Positions 31,113 through 40,595 of a DNA stretch of 64,000 nucleotides are shown one piece after another. The first letter of the stretch is position 1. Each line of letters begins with the position of its first letter. A program made the position numbers and the translations under genes. Source of the DNA: Hyphomicrobium sp. (lineage in GTDB: Bacteria > Pseudomonadota > Alphaproteobacteria > Rhizobiales > Hyphomicrobiaceae); contig PERT01000003.1 of assembly GCA_002928955.1 (NCBI GenBank), forward strand, positions 1 through 64,000, in the 5' to 3' direction. The notes under the pieces were generated by a model. It saw only the letters and a list, made by a program, of their open reading frames with translations, was not told the DNA's origin and made no database searches.

Positions 31113-31918
31113 TCGAGCGGGTTTGGTTGAGGCCGCGGTTCGAGACGCTCAAGGAAATGGATCAGATCCTGGGTCATATGATGAATGTGCTCGGGCGGGC
31201 CGGCCCAGCGCTTCATTTCAGCTTGTACCGGATGATGGTCCATGTAGCTCGAATGAACGAGTACGGTGGACATGCCGAGCGCGTGCGGCACCTGGAGATT
31301 ATGCGGCATGTCCTCGAACATAGCGGCTTCGCGCGGGTCGACGCCATGGCGGCGGACCATGCGATCGAAGGCGGCGGCTTCCGGTTTGGGCACGAACTCG
31401 CACGCCGCGATATCGCAGATGTCCTCGAACAGATGCAGTACGCCGAGCTTTCCGGCCACGTTCTCGGCATGGCGGCGCGAGCCGTTGGTGAAAATCAACC
31501 GTCGGCCAGGGAGCCGCTCGATCGCCGCAGCCAGCCGGGGCGCTTCGGGCAGGACCGACAGATCGATGTCGTGCACGTAGTCCAGGAACGCCTGAGGATC
31601 CATGTCGTGTACGCGCATCAGTCCGGAGAGCGTGGTGCCGAACTGGCGATAGTAGGTCTTTTGTAAGTGCCGCGCCTGCTGGAACGGGACCCCGAGATAC
31701 CGGGCGATGAACTCGCCCATGCGCTGGTCGACCTGCGCGAAAAGATTGCATTCGGCCGGATAAAGCGTGTTGTCGAGATCGAAAATCCAGACCTGGGTGT
31801 GGTCGATTTTGGGCGCTGGTCGTGAGCCGGCAGGGTCCATCTCTACGCGAGCCGCGCCGCTATTTTCCGTTCCGGCTGCGTCCGCTGCATTTGCTGCATC
31901 GTTCCGTCCTGCACTCAT
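31109..31918 (-). CDS. Pyrimidine 5'-nucleotidase-like HAD hydrolase
   Basis: A 269-residue HAD subfamily IA phosphatase of the SDT1/PHM8-type. Motif I is FDLDNTLYP with the nucleophile Asp, motif II FTNGSRRHAENV, and motif III FEDMPHNLQVPHALGM. The segment DQRMGEFIARYLGV is typical of pyrimidine 5'-nucleotidases. In many Hyphomicrobiales this gene lies next to argB (from memory); here two plus-strand genes separate it from argB. It has a short disordered N-terminal extension rich in Ala, so the true start could be inside. Confidence 0.88.
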   Translation of the reverse strand: MSAGRNDAANAADAAGTENSGAARVEMDPAGSRPAPKIDHTQVWIFDLDNTLYPAECNLFAQVDQRMGEFIARYLGVPFQQARHLQKTYYRQFGTTLSGLMRVHDMDPQAFLDYVHDIDLSVLPEAPRLAAAIERLPGRRLIFTNGSRRHAENVAGKLGVLHLFEDICDIAACEFVPKPEAAAFDRMVRRHGVDPREAAMFEDMPHNLQVPHALGMSTVLVHSSYMDHHPVQAEMKRWAGPPEHIHHMTQDLIHFLERLEPRPQPNPLE

Positions 31919-32115
31919 GTCACCGACCTGTTATGCCCTGGTTTCAATAAGCAGGGTTGGGCGGGCACTGCAAGGCCGCGCTGGCCACGCTACCGTGGCA
32001 ACGAGCCGGAACTCATTCGGGATTGTTTGCGCTCAGCTCGAGGCTTCTGCCGAGCCCGGGATAGGCCGTCGCTCGCCATCGTGGTATGCCCGCCGCATCA
32101 GTGATGGAGGTTGGC

Positions 32116-33237
32116 ATGGCGTACCGCAAGACACGTGTTGTTTGGATATTGCTCGGCATGGCCATGATCTTGGCGGCCGCCCGGCCCAACGTGTCCGTTG
32201 CCCAGGAGTTCTTCGCCGCGACCCGCGATTTCGTCGTCGACAAGGCATGCGAGGCACACAACTCGATCAAGAAGAAATCCAATCCGGCGGCGCTTGAGGT
32301 CGGCAAGTCGTACCCCGGACGCGGCGTGAACAAGAAGGACGGTGCCACACACGCGTTCATCCGCGTCGGTACCGAAAGCAAGTGGGTGGACCTCAGCTGC
32401 GGCCGCTTCGCTGATGGCATCGCGGGTCCAGGCGAGGTTGCTGCTGGCGGATCGGGCACAGGTGACCGGTCGCAGCAGTGCCTGCCGTTTTTCGATGACG
32501 CATCCGACACCGTAAATGTCGGTTTTGGCGGCACGGTCGACATTACGCCCAAGCCGCCACAGTTGAATGCCTTCGACAATGCGGTCAATGCCGTGTGCGG
32601 CGCCCCCGGCAAGATTGTCGGCGGCGACGAATTCAAGGCCATGTTCCGCAGCAACAAGGATGTCCTCGAACGCCTCAAGACGTACACGGGCGGTAAAGTG
32701 TTCGGCGATCGCGCGCCGCGCGCGTCGACGGAAGACTATCTGGCGGACTTGACCGAAGCCTGGTTCGCAATCGCCGCGTTCGATCACATCTTTTGCGGTG
32801 AGCCGAGTGCAGGCGGCGGCAAGATCGGAGGCCTGCATTTCCACGGCCGATACCAGCAATTGCAGACCAATGGCAACGCCTGCCGGATGAACAACTTCGC
32901 CCAAAACGAGGTGGTGCCGGGTGTGATCTATACCATGGGTGTGATCATGAAGAACGCGAGTGGACGGATGGTGCGGGATGCGCGAAAGGGCTATGGCCTG
33001 ACGCTGAATGGGGAGGATCTGTTCAAGGTCGTGACCCGCGCATTCAGCGAGAATCCAACGGCCAGCACTGGCAGCACGGGATGCCTGCTGCCAGTTTCAG
33101 ACGATGGCAAGGATTTCAAAGCCGTGTTCGTGCGTCGCGCGGCCGGCATCCGCACATTCTATCCTGATGCAACGCCGAACGGCCGTGGTGACAAGATCAA
33201 TCCGCCGTGCGCGTCGGCGGTCAGACTACAGAACTGA
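32116..33237 (+). CDS. Secreted EndoU-like nuclease domain protein
   Basis: A 373-residue protein with a signal peptide (VVWILLGMAMILAAARP, cleavage near SVAQ), probably exported. The C-terminal half contains FDHIFCGEP (His224) and GKIGGLHFHGRY (His241/His243), which match the paired-His motifs of the EndoU/XendoU endoribonuclease fold (usual form FEHVFVGE..GxH). A Lys in the following MKNASG or DARKGY segment would complete the triad. EndoU nucleases act in RNA cleavage and as bacterial toxins. The assignment rests on these motifs only. The start is fixed by GGAGG six bases before ATG 32116. No immunity gene is evident. It is followed by a gene 48 bp downstream. Confidence 0.65.
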   Translation: MAYRKTRVVWILLGMAMILAAARPNVSVAQEFFAATRDFVVDKACEAHNSIKKKSNPAALEVGKSYPGRGVNKKDGATHAFIRVGTESKWVDLSCGRFADGIAGPGEVAAGGSGTGDRSQQCLPFFDDASDTVNVGFGGTVDITPKPPQLNAFDNAVNAVCGAPGKIVGGDEFKAMFRSNKDVLERLKTYTGGKVFGDRAPRASTEDYLADLTEAWFAIAAFDHIFCGEPSAGGGKIGGLHFHGRYQQLQTNGNACRMNNFAQNEVVPGVIYTMGVIMKNASGRMVRDARKGYGLTLNGEDLFKVVTRAFSENPTASTGSTGCLLPVSDDGKDFKAVFVRRAAGIRTFYPDATPNGRGDKINPPCASAVRLQN

Positions 33238-33285
33238 GCCGCATTCTGTGAACCGTTGCGCTTATCCCAGCGAAGGAATTCAGCC

Positions 33286-34260
33286 ATGTTCGGTGAATGG
33301 ATGCGCCCGGTGAGGGCGATGCTTGGACGCTGGCTTGGTGGGGATCGTACCGCGGAAGGTTCACATCGTGCCAGCTCGGCGGCCGTCGAGGAAGTTGCGC
33401 CCGGACCCGGGCCACAGTGGGGAACGCTCTCTGGTTTGACGGCGCATCCGACCGATCCGCACCGGCTCTACGCGGTAACGGACCAGGATTCGCCGCCGTT
33501 GCGCATCATTGAACTCGATGTGTCGCAATTCCCGGCACAGGCTGTCGGACAAACACTCGTTGTCGCTCCGGGGCTCGACGGGCTCGACTTCGAGGGCATC
33601 GTGGCCACGCCCGATGATGGCTTCTGGCTGGCGTCGGAAGGTGGGGCGGGCGACGTGCCGCCGAACCTGCTGATCGAGGTGGATGGTGGTGGCCAGATGC
33701 TGCGATCGATCGGTTTGCCGCAAAGCCTCGCGTCGAAAGTGCAGAAGAAGGGGTTCGAAGGCATCGCGCGCGAGGAGACCGCTGCCGGCACGCGCCTCCA
33801 TGTGGCCTTCCAGGGGCCGCTCGCGGGCGACCCGGAGGATGTGACGCGAATCGGCACCGTGGATCTCGCAACCGGCGTGTGGAGTTTTTCGTACTATCCG
33901 CTCGAGCGCCTGCACACCGGCGACAACACCGGCTTGAGCGAGATGGTGAGCCTCGGCGGAAGCCGGTTCGCTGTGATCGAGCGGGATGGCAAGGGCGGGC
34001 GCAAGGCCGTCAAATGGGTCGCGACCGTCTCGCTCGCCGACAATGGCGCGCCAGCAGGATCGCCGCCACGGTGGCTGAAAAAGACGATCGCGATGGACCT
34101 CGTGCCGCTCTTCACGCGCGAAGGGCGCAAGGTCGCGAAAGAGATCGAGGGACTGGCCGTAGCGGCTGATGGCCAAGTCTATGCCATCACCGACAACGAT
34201 CGCGAGGGCGCCACTTTGCTGCTGCGGCTGGGGCGGGCCGAGGCGCTGTTCGGACCTTGA
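33286..34260 (+). CDS. Esterase-like activity of phytase family protein
   Basis: About 324 residues, predicted beta-propeller. Motifs such as LSGLTAHPTDPHRLYAVTDQD, LDFEGIVATPDDGFWLASEGG, KGFEGIAREE, NTGLSEMVSLGGSRFAVIERD and KEIEGLAVAADGQVYAITDND are those of the esterase-like phytase domain (PF13449). The activity is not well defined; these proteins are usually extracytoplasmic, but no signal peptide is obvious here. ATG 33286 has GAAGGA upstream. It is probably co-transcribed with the EndoU-like gene 48 bp before it. Confidence 0.82.
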   Translation: MFGEWMRPVRAMLGRWLGGDRTAEGSHRASSAAVEEVAPGPGPQWGTLSGLTAHPTDPHRLYAVTDQDSPPLRIIELDVSQFPAQAVGQTLVVAPGLDGLDFEGIVATPDDGFWLASEGGAGDVPPNLLIEVDGGGQMLRSIGLPQSLASKVQKKGFEGIAREETAAGTRLHVAFQGPLAGDPEDVTRIGTVDLATGVWSFSYYPLERLHTGDNTGLSEMVSLGGSRFAVIERDGKGGRKAVKWVATVSLADNGAPAGSPPRWLKKTIAMDLVPLFTREGRKVAKEIEGLAVAADGQVYAITDNDREGATLLLRLGRAEALFGP

Positions 34261-34270
34261 GCGGGCCGTC

Positions 34271-35230
34271 CTACTTGCCCTTGCCCTTGCCCTTGCGCAG
34301 CCCGACCAGCGTGCCGGCGCCGTGGTCGGTGAGGAGTTCGAGCAGCACCGCATGTGGCACCCGGCCATTGATGATGACGACGGCCTCGACGCCCGCCTCC
34401 ACCACTTCGATGCAGCCCTCGATCTTTGGGATCATGCCGCCCTGGATGGTGCCGTCGCGGATCAGGGCGCGGGCTTCCTCGACCGTCAGCTCGGGAATGA
34501 GCTTCTTGTCCTTGTCGAGCACGCCCTCGACGTCGGTCAGCAGCAACAGGCGCTTGGCCTTCATACGGGCGGCCAGCGCTGACGCGAACGTGTCGGCGTT
34601 GATATTCAGCGTCTCACCCTCGCGGCTGATGCCGATCGGCGCGATGACCGGGATCAGGTCGGACTTGGAAATGACGTCGACGATATGCGGGTTGACCTCT
34701 ACGGGATCGCCAACGTAGCCAATGTCGACGGCCTGCATGAGGTTCGATGTCGGATCGGGCATTTCAGTGATCTTCTTGGCGATCATCAAGTTGGCATCCT
34801 TGCCGCAGATGCCGACCGCCTTGCCGCCCTGCCTGTTGATCGCCGACACGATCTCCTTGTTGATGGCGCCCGCCAACACCATTTCGACGATCTCCACCGT
34901 CGGCTTGTCGGTGACCCGGAGGCCGTTGACGAACTCGCTCTTGATCTCGAGCTTTTTGAGCATGCTGGCGATTTGCGGGCCACCGCCATGCACGACGATT
35001 GGGTTGACGCCGGACAGTTTGAGGTAGACCACATCCTGCGCGAAGGCATTGGCCAGCGCCTCGTCGCCCATCGCATGGCCGCCGAACTTGATGACCACCG
35101 TCTGGTCGTCGTAGCGCAACATGTTCGGCAAGGCTTCGGCGAGGATGCGCGCCTTCTCGTGAGCCGTCGTCGGATCGCTGTCGGCCATCGCAGATGGCTT
35201 CGACGTGTTGTCCTTGACCGATGTCGCCAT
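34271..35230 (-). CDS. argB: Acetylglutamate kinase
   Basis: Second enzyme of arginine biosynthesis, phosphorylating N-acetylglutamate. It is 319 residues. The fold markers are [62 protein letters not shown] and [27 protein letters not shown]. The C-terminus ends in a GKGKGK tail encoded by a (CTTGCC) hexamer repeat, a likely slippage product. The N-terminal 15 residues are not conserved, so a later start is possible. Genes on the other strand flank it on both sides, breaking the usual cluster. Confidence 0.96.
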   Translation of the reverse strand: MATSVKDNTSKPSAMADSDPTTAHEKARILAEALPNMLRYDDQTVVIKFGGHAMGDEALANAFAQDVVYLKLSGVNPIVVHGGGPQIASMLKKLEIKSEFVNGLRVTDKPTVEIVEMVLAGAINKEIVSAINRQGGKAVGICGKDANLMIAKKITEMPDPTSNLMQAVDIGYVGDPVEVNPHIVDVISKSDLIPVIAPIGISREGETLNINADTFASALAARMKAKRLLLLTDVEGVLDKDKKLIPELTVEEARALIRDGTIQGGMIPKIEGCIEVVEAGVEAVVIINGRVPHAVLLELLTDHGAGTLVGLRKGKGKGK

Positions 35231-35482
35231 GGATCGCGGGCCTTGCTTTGTGTTGCATGGGTAGGGACGGACAGAGAGATTTTACCCGCCAAGCGGCACT
35301 TATATCCCGTTGCGAGACAGCCTCAACGGATTTCCCTCACAATCTGGCGCTATTCAGCGGCTGCGGCGCAGACGGCAATCGGGTAGGTTCAAAGCAGAAT
35401 TTCGAGGTCTGATCGGCGTCGAAGACTTCGGCTACAGGACGGGCTCGAGTTGAGGCCTGGCCGCCGAGGCGGGGAGAGGTGA

Positions 35483-37576
35483 ATGACGAACATGGCCGTC
35501 GCGGAACTGGGGCGGATACCGATGTCGCCCAACCTCGCGGCAACACTGTCGCGGGCGACAGACTATGCGCGCGCGCAGGCACATGTGGAAGTAACGCTCG
35601 AGCACCTATTGCTGGCGCTGACCGAAGACGAGGACGCCGTGCTCGTGCTGGCCATGAGCAATGTCGACCCAAAAGGACTGAACGCCGATGTCGCCGGACA
35701 TCTGGGTCGCGTCGAGGAGAGGTTTGCGCCGGATAGGATGAGCCAGTTGAGTGTGTCGCCGGATCTCTGTCGTATCCTTGAAGCCGCGGCTGCTGCAGCC
35801 CAGCAGAGCCGACGGCGCGAGATCAACGGCGCGATCGTGTTGGCGGCGGTCGTCGGCGATGCCAAGAGCACGGCCGCGCATCTTTTGAGTGCCCACGGAT
35901 TGACGTTCGAGGGGGCCATTCGCGCCTTGCAGCGGGCAGCGCAGGTTCAAGCCCCATCTCCGCAGGCCCCACCTGCACAGGCTCAGGTTCCGCGACCACA
36001 TCTAACGCAGGCCGCTACCCCCGTTGACGCCCAAGCTCAGCTGCAGGTCCAACCCGGGTCACAACCTTTGGTGCCGCAGCCAGCGCCACAGAAATCCCAA
36101 GTCCCGGTCCCGGCTCAACTGCAATCGCATACTTCGGGGCACGAAGCTGGCCCAGCATCCTACCCACTGCCGAATCCATCGCTGGCCGCGCCGCCGGCAC
36201 AATACGATGCCGCCGCTTATGCCGATGTCCCGACGACGGGCGGCCGGGCGGCCGGGTCGTCGCCGCCGAGCATGGATGACCTGCTGGCAGCAGCCCGAGA
36301 GCGGGTCCGCCAGCGCAGTGTCTCCGCTCCGGTCGAAGTCGAACCGCCGAATGCGGGGATTGGTGTCGAGTTGGACGCTCAATTTGGTGGACCGTCCGAA
36401 GATGCGCCGATGGCCGAACCGTCGGAACAGCCCTACAACAAGCCGGACTCGTACTATGAACCGGATTGGGGCGCCGCAGTTGAGCCGCCGATGCCGCCAG
36501 GTCCTCCGCCAGAGCAGCATGCGCCGCAACAACATCCGGAGCCAGCTGCCTTCCCTCCTCGGGCACAACCCGTATCGCCACCCGTCGCGATGCCGCCGAC
36601 CTCGCAGTATTCCGGTCCGACGCCCGTAGCGCAGCAAGGCATTCACCCGCACCGGTCGCTGCCGCCCGATCGCGGCCCGCGTCCTGGCGATGGTCCGAGC
36701 CCGCCGCGCCCGAGTGGGTGGACACCGCCGCCGCAGCAGCCGCCGTCCTTTCCGCCGCCGGCAATGGCGCCTCCCATTCCCGGCAGCGGTGGCAACTATC
36801 CGGCGACAAGGCCGCAGCGCAGCCCGCCGCCGCTGCCTCCGTCGCCTGCCGCGTCGAGACCTCCTCCTCCGCCACAAGGCAACATGCAACCTCCGGTGCC
36901 TCCGCCGTGGTCACGAGGGCCGGAAGCGCGGGGGCCCGAGTTGCGTGGGTCAGCAGGTCCGCAGCCGGGCAGCGAGGAGATGTCGCAAGCCTTGCGCCGT
37001 GGTGGGGCGCTTCAACATGGACGGTCGCGCGCGGCGCCGGCGGTAGAGGTCGGCCAGCTGGTGGAAAACATCCCGCGGACCATGCGCGTGGCACGTCCAC
37101 AGCGTGTTGAGGTGCGGATTGCCAAGGCCGACGTCAAAGCCCTTGCTGACGGGCTGCAGGGCGGCGGCGGTGTTTCGCGGCACGACGTAATGGTGACCAA
37201 GGCAATGTCAGTGCGATTGCGCGCGCCGGATGGTGGATTTTTCATCGAAAGCGCGTCGCCAGAGACGCAGTGGATAGAGAACACGCTGGGCCTTATGGCA
37301 GATGACTTCGCAAGCTGGCGTTGGACCGTGACGCCGCGCGCTCGCGGTGTGCAGCGGCTGCAGCTGATCGTATCGGCCAGAACAGTCGGGGCCGACGGAT
37401 TGGCGGCGGAGACCGCACTGCCCGATCAGGTGATCGAGGTGCGGGTCAGGACCAACTTCGGCAAGGCTGCGATAACGGGCGGCGGCTGGGTCGCAGCGGC
37501 GATCGCTGGCGGCGTGCTCGCCAAGTTCGGCGAAGGCGCGTTCGCGGCGGCATTGAAGAGCATGGGCCTGGGATAA
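35483..37576 (+). CDS. Clp_N domain / proline-rich / C-terminal membrane-helix protein
   Basis: A 697-residue protein of unknown function. Residues about 10-150 are a Clp N-terminal repeat domain (SPNLAATLSRATDYARAQ, VTLEHLLLALTED, INGAIVLAAVVGDAKSTAAHLLSAHG) as in ClpA/ClpC, but no AAA+ ATPase follows. Residues about 155-510 are a Pro/Gln-rich, probably disordered linker. Residues about 520-660 form a strand-rich domain containing VARPQRVEVRIAKADV, FASWRWTVTPRARGVQRLQLIV and DQVIEVRVRTN. The last 30 residues (GGGWVAAAIAGGVLAKFGEGAF) look like a short membrane or amphipathic helix. GGGAGAGG precedes the ATG. It lies on the opposite strand between argB and engB. It may be a membrane-tethered sensor or adaptor. 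Confidence 0.8.
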   Translation: MTNMAVAELGRIPMSPNLAATLSRATDYARAQAHVEVTLEHLLLALTEDEDAVLVLAMSNVDPKGLNADVAGHLGRVEERFAPDRMSQLSVSPDLCRILEAAAAAAQQSRRREINGAIVLAAVVGDAKSTAAHLLSAHGLTFEGAIRALQRAAQVQAPSPQAPPAQAQVPRPHLTQAATPVDAQAQLQVQPGSQPLVPQPAPQKSQVPVPAQLQSHTSGHEAGPASYPLPNPSLAAPPAQYDAAAYADVPTTGGRAAGSSPPSMDDLLAAARERVRQRSVSAPVEVEPPNAGIGVELDAQFGGPSEDAPMAEPSEQPYNKPDSYYEPDWGAAVEPPMPPGPPPEQHAPQQHPEPAAFPPRAQPVSPPVAMPPTSQYSGPTPVAQQGIHPHRSLPPDRGPRPGDGPSPPRPSGWTPPPQQPPSFPPPAMAPPIPGSGGNYPATRPQRSPPPLPPSPAASRPPPPPQGNMQPPVPPPWSRGPEARGPELRGSAGPQPGSEEMSQALRRGGALQHGRSRAAPAVEVGQLVENIPRTMRVARPQRVEVRIAKADVKALADGLQGGGGVSRHDVMVTKAMSVRLRAPDGGFFIESASPETQWIENTLGLMADDFASWRWTVTPRARGVQRLQLIVSARTVGADGLAAETALPDQVIEVRVRTNFGKAAITGGGWVAAAIAGGVLAKFGEGAFAAALKSMGLG

Positions 37577-37606
37577 CAGGCCAGCGCTTCGCCGTGCCGT
37601 ATCGTG

Positions 37607-38275
37607 CTATCGCCGTTCCAGCACGAGTTGGGCGATGGCGGCGCGCAGCTCGGGGATGCCGTCACCCTTTTCGGCCGAGGTGGTAAGCACAACCGGGAAC
37701 GCCGCCGGATGGCGCGCGAGCTTGGTTTCCGTGGCTTTCAGCACTTCGGCAAGTTCGAACGTGTTGATCTTGTCAGCCTTGGTCAGCACCGCCTGATAGG
37801 CCACGGCACATTCGTCGAGCAGCGCCATGATTTCGAGGTCGACGGCCTTGATGCCATGCCGCGCGTCGATGAGCAGGAACACGCGGGCGAGTGTGGGCCT
37901 GCCGCGCAGGTAGTCTTTGACGAGCTTGGTCCATGCCGCGACGATGTCTTTCGGCGCCTTGGCGAACCCGTAGCCGGGCATGTCGACGAGGTAGAGCGCG
38001 TGATCGTCGGTCACAAAAAAATTCAACAGCTGCGTGCGGCCGGGCGTGTTCGAAGTGCGGGCCAGCGCACCGTCGCGGACGATGGCGTTGATGAGGCTCG
38101 ACTTGCCGACGTTCGAGCGGCCGGCAAGCGCGATCTCCACACGGTCGGCGGGTGGCAGGCCTTCCAGGTCGGCGACACTCATGATGAAGGTCGTCGGCCG
38201 TTTGAAGAGCTCGTCGCCGGCTTCGAGCATCTCGCCCGTTTGCGTGGTCGCGTTGTTACCAGGGTCGTCACTCAT
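37607..38275 (-). CDS. engB: Ribosome biogenesis GTP-binding protein EngB/YihA
   Basis: Essential TRAFAC GTPase acting in large-subunit assembly and cell division. It is about 222 residues from ATG 38275. G1 is [13 protein letters not shown]2 [13 protein letters not shown]3 [11 protein letters not shown] and G4 LTKADK, ending with the SSAEKGDGI-like [10 protein letters not shown]. An ATG at 38299 would add eight residues. It is on the minus strand downstream of yidC, in the conserved rpmH-rnpA-yidC-engB order. Confidence 0.96.
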   Translation of the reverse strand: MSDDPGNNATTQTGEMLEAGDELFKRPTTFIMSVADLEGLPPADRVEIALAGRSNVGKSSLINAIVRDGALARTSNTPGRTQLLNFFVTDDHALYLVDMPGYGFAKAPKDIVAAWTKLVKDYLRGRPTLARVFLLIDARHGIKAVDLEIMALLDECAVAYQAVLTKADKINTFELAEVLKATETKLARHPAAFPVVLTTSAEKGDGIPELRAAIAQLVLERR

Positions 38276-38511
38276 GGGCTGCGGCCAAAGACTGTCCACT
38301 CGAGTTTCAAGACTGCCGTCGTCATGCGATCATCCTGCTATCAAATCTGGCGTCGGTGACCGGTATCGATGCGGCGCGGATTTTTTTGTCGCACAAATTC
38401 AGACGGCTGTGGCGCGCGCCGACCTCTCGCCACGGAGAGGGGCTTACCGAGACGTTGCATGCTGTGCCGGGCAGTTGCGGTCTGCAGCCCGACCCGCTCA
38501 ATTGGCCGGGA

Positions 38512-40440
38512 TCAACTCTTGGCGCTCTTCTTGTCGTCCTTGCCCATCCCAAGAAGGGAAGTGACGGATCCGAAAATACGCAGGATGTTTTCCTTCAGCG
38601 GCACCGGCACGCCTTGCTTCTTCATGATGTAGGCCTGCTGCGTCATCGACAGAAGGTTGTTCCAGGCCCAGTAGATCACAAGGCCCGCCGGGAACGAGGC
38701 CAACAGGAACGTGAACATCACCGGCATCCAGTTGAAGATTGCCTGTTGCGTCGGGTCTGGCTGCGGCGGGTTCAATTGCATCTGGACCCACATGGTGATG
38801 CCCATGATCAGCGGCCACAGGCCAATGTGCAGGTATTCTGGCACCGCGAACGGCAAGAGCCCGAACAAGTTGAACATCGAGGTCGGATCGGGCGCCGACA
38901 GATCCTTGATCCAGCCGTAGAAAGGCGCATGCCGCATATCGATCGAAACGAACAGGACCTTGTAGAGGGCGAAGAAAACCGGGATCTGTACCAAGATCGG
39001 CAGGCAGCCGGCCAGCGGGTTGATCTTCTCTTTTTGATAGAGCTTCATGAGCTCCTGCTGCTGTGCCGCCTTGTCATCCTTGTAACGCTCCTTGAGCCGC
39101 TCCATCTCGGGCTGCAGTTTCTTCATCTTGGCCATCGATTCGTAACTCTTGTTCGCAAGCGGGAAGAACGCAAGCTTGACGAGTACGGTGACTGCTACAA
39201 TCGCCAAGCCGAAGTTGCCGAGGAATTTGTAGAGCCAGTTGATGAGGTGATAGAGCGGCTTGGTGATGAAATAGAACCAACCCCAATCGATCATCAGGTC
39301 GAACTGCTTGATGCCTAGGCCGGTCTCATATTGCTCGATGAGATCAACCTGCTTGGCGCCAGCAAAGATCCGGCTTTCGACGCCCTTGCGTGCAGTCGGC
39401 GGAATGACGAGTCCGGCGCGCAGATAGTCGGCCTGGAATGCTTCCTTCGAGTTTGGTGTCTTGGGCGCGGCGAGCCGCAGGGCGGCTGAATAAGTCGCGG
39501 TCTGATCCGGAATGAGGGCCGCAGCCCAATATTTGTCTGTGATGCCGAGCCAGCCGCCGATCTTGCCTTCGAACCTCTGGCTGCCGTTGGCGGCTTGCAC
39601 GTCGGCGTAGGTGATCTCTTTGAGACCCGCGTCGCCCAAAACTCCAATCAGCCCTTCGTGCTGGATGTAGAAGCCCTCGATCTTCGGTGTGCCGTAACGA
39701 TAAAGACGCGCGTAGGGGAAGAGCGTCACGTCGGCGGCCGACTTGTTCTCGACCTCGTCCAGGATCTTGAACATATAGTCGGAATCCAAAGAAATCATGC
39801 GGCGGAAGATGAGCCCCTGGCCGTTGTCGAATACCAACGTCACCGGAGACTGCGGGGTCAGCGCGCCGTCCTTTTCCAGCTTCCACAACGTGTCGCGGTC
39901 GGGAAGCTTCAACGTGCTCCCTTGCGCGCTCCAGCCGAGTTCGGCGAAGTAGGGGTTCGGCGCGTCGGCCGGGGAGAAAAATGCAACGTTGGCGCTCTTC
40001 GGATCGGCCTTCTCGCGGTATTTGGCGAGCACCACGTCGTCGAAGCGGCCGCCCTTCAGCGCGATAGAGCCTTTGAGGGAAGGTGTGTCGATCGCGACGC
40101 GCGGGCTCGCCTTGAGTGCGTCCTCGCGGGCACGCAAGATGAGTTCGGGTGTCAACGGAACCACGGGCTGGATGCCGGGCTTCGGCGCTTCGCCACCTGC
40201 GACGGGCGCCGGCAGCTGGGCAGACGTTGGGCCCGAGCTTGGCGCGGGCGTCGGCGCACTGCCATCCTTGCCAACGCTCTGGATTTGTTGCGCTTGGGCG
40301 GCCTTCTCGCGGTTTAGACGCGCCTGCTCTTCCTTGAGCCTGGGTTCGGCGTAAAACACCTGCCAAAGGAACAACACCGCCATCGACAATCCGACGGCTA
40401 GCATCAGGTTGGTGGAGTTCTCGGGCTCTCTGCCTTGCAT
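38512..40440 (-). CDS. yidC: Membrane protein insertase YidC
   Basis: A 642-residue inner-membrane insertase. It has an N-terminal helix (LMLAVGLSMAVLFLWQVFY), a Pro/Ala linker and a large periplasmic domain (about 100-370). The conserved five-helix core begins near LMIDWGWFYFITKPLYHLINWLYKFLGNFGLAIVAVTVLVKLAFFPLA and carries the coiled Lys/Gln-rich loop. WMPVMFTFLLASFPAGLVIYWAWNNLLSMTQQ lies near the C-terminus. It is 155 bp after rnpA on the minus strand; a yidD gene, which often separates them, is absent. Confidence 0.98.
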   Translation of the reverse strand: MQGREPENSTNLMLAVGLSMAVLFLWQVFYAEPRLKEEQARLNREKAAQAQQIQSVGKDGSAPTPAPSSGPTSAQLPAPVAGGEAPKPGIQPVVPLTPELILRAREDALKASPRVAIDTPSLKGSIALKGGRFDDVVLAKYREKADPKSANVAFFSPADAPNPYFAELGWSAQGSTLKLPDRDTLWKLEKDGALTPQSPVTLVFDNGQGLIFRRMISLDSDYMFKILDEVENKSAADVTLFPYARLYRYGTPKIEGFYIQHEGLIGVLGDAGLKEITYADVQAANGSQRFEGKIGGWLGITDKYWAAALIPDQTATYSAALRLAAPKTPNSKEAFQADYLRAGLVIPPTARKGVESRIFAGAKQVDLIEQYETGLGIKQFDLMIDWGWFYFITKPLYHLINWLYKFLGNFGLAIVAVTVLVKLAFFPLANKSYESMAKMKKLQPEMERLKERYKDDKAAQQQELMKLYQKEKINPLAGCLPILVQIPVFFALYKVLFVSIDMRHAPFYGWIKDLSAPDPTSMFNLFGLLPFAVPEYLHIGLWPLIMGITMWVQMQLNPPQPDPTQQAIFNWMPVMFTFLLASFPAGLVIYWAWNNLLSMTQQAYIMKKQGVPVPLKENILRIFGSVTSLLGMGKDDKKSAKS

Positions 40441-40595
40441 GGGGCCTCAGCTGGTCGGGCGCGGGGTCGCGATCGAAGTCGAACAGTCCGTTCCATTGCC
40501 GAGTTGAGCCCGGTTTGGAATTCGTCACCCAGTCACGCCAAGCGCGAACAGGTGCGCCGTGGGTCAGAATTGCTACAGGTCAGAACAAGAGCGAT

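Noticed and set aside
38356-39318. Open frame antisense to the yidC 3' end
   Set aside because: The minus-strand YidC core helices are unmistakable; the plus-strand frame is an artefact.
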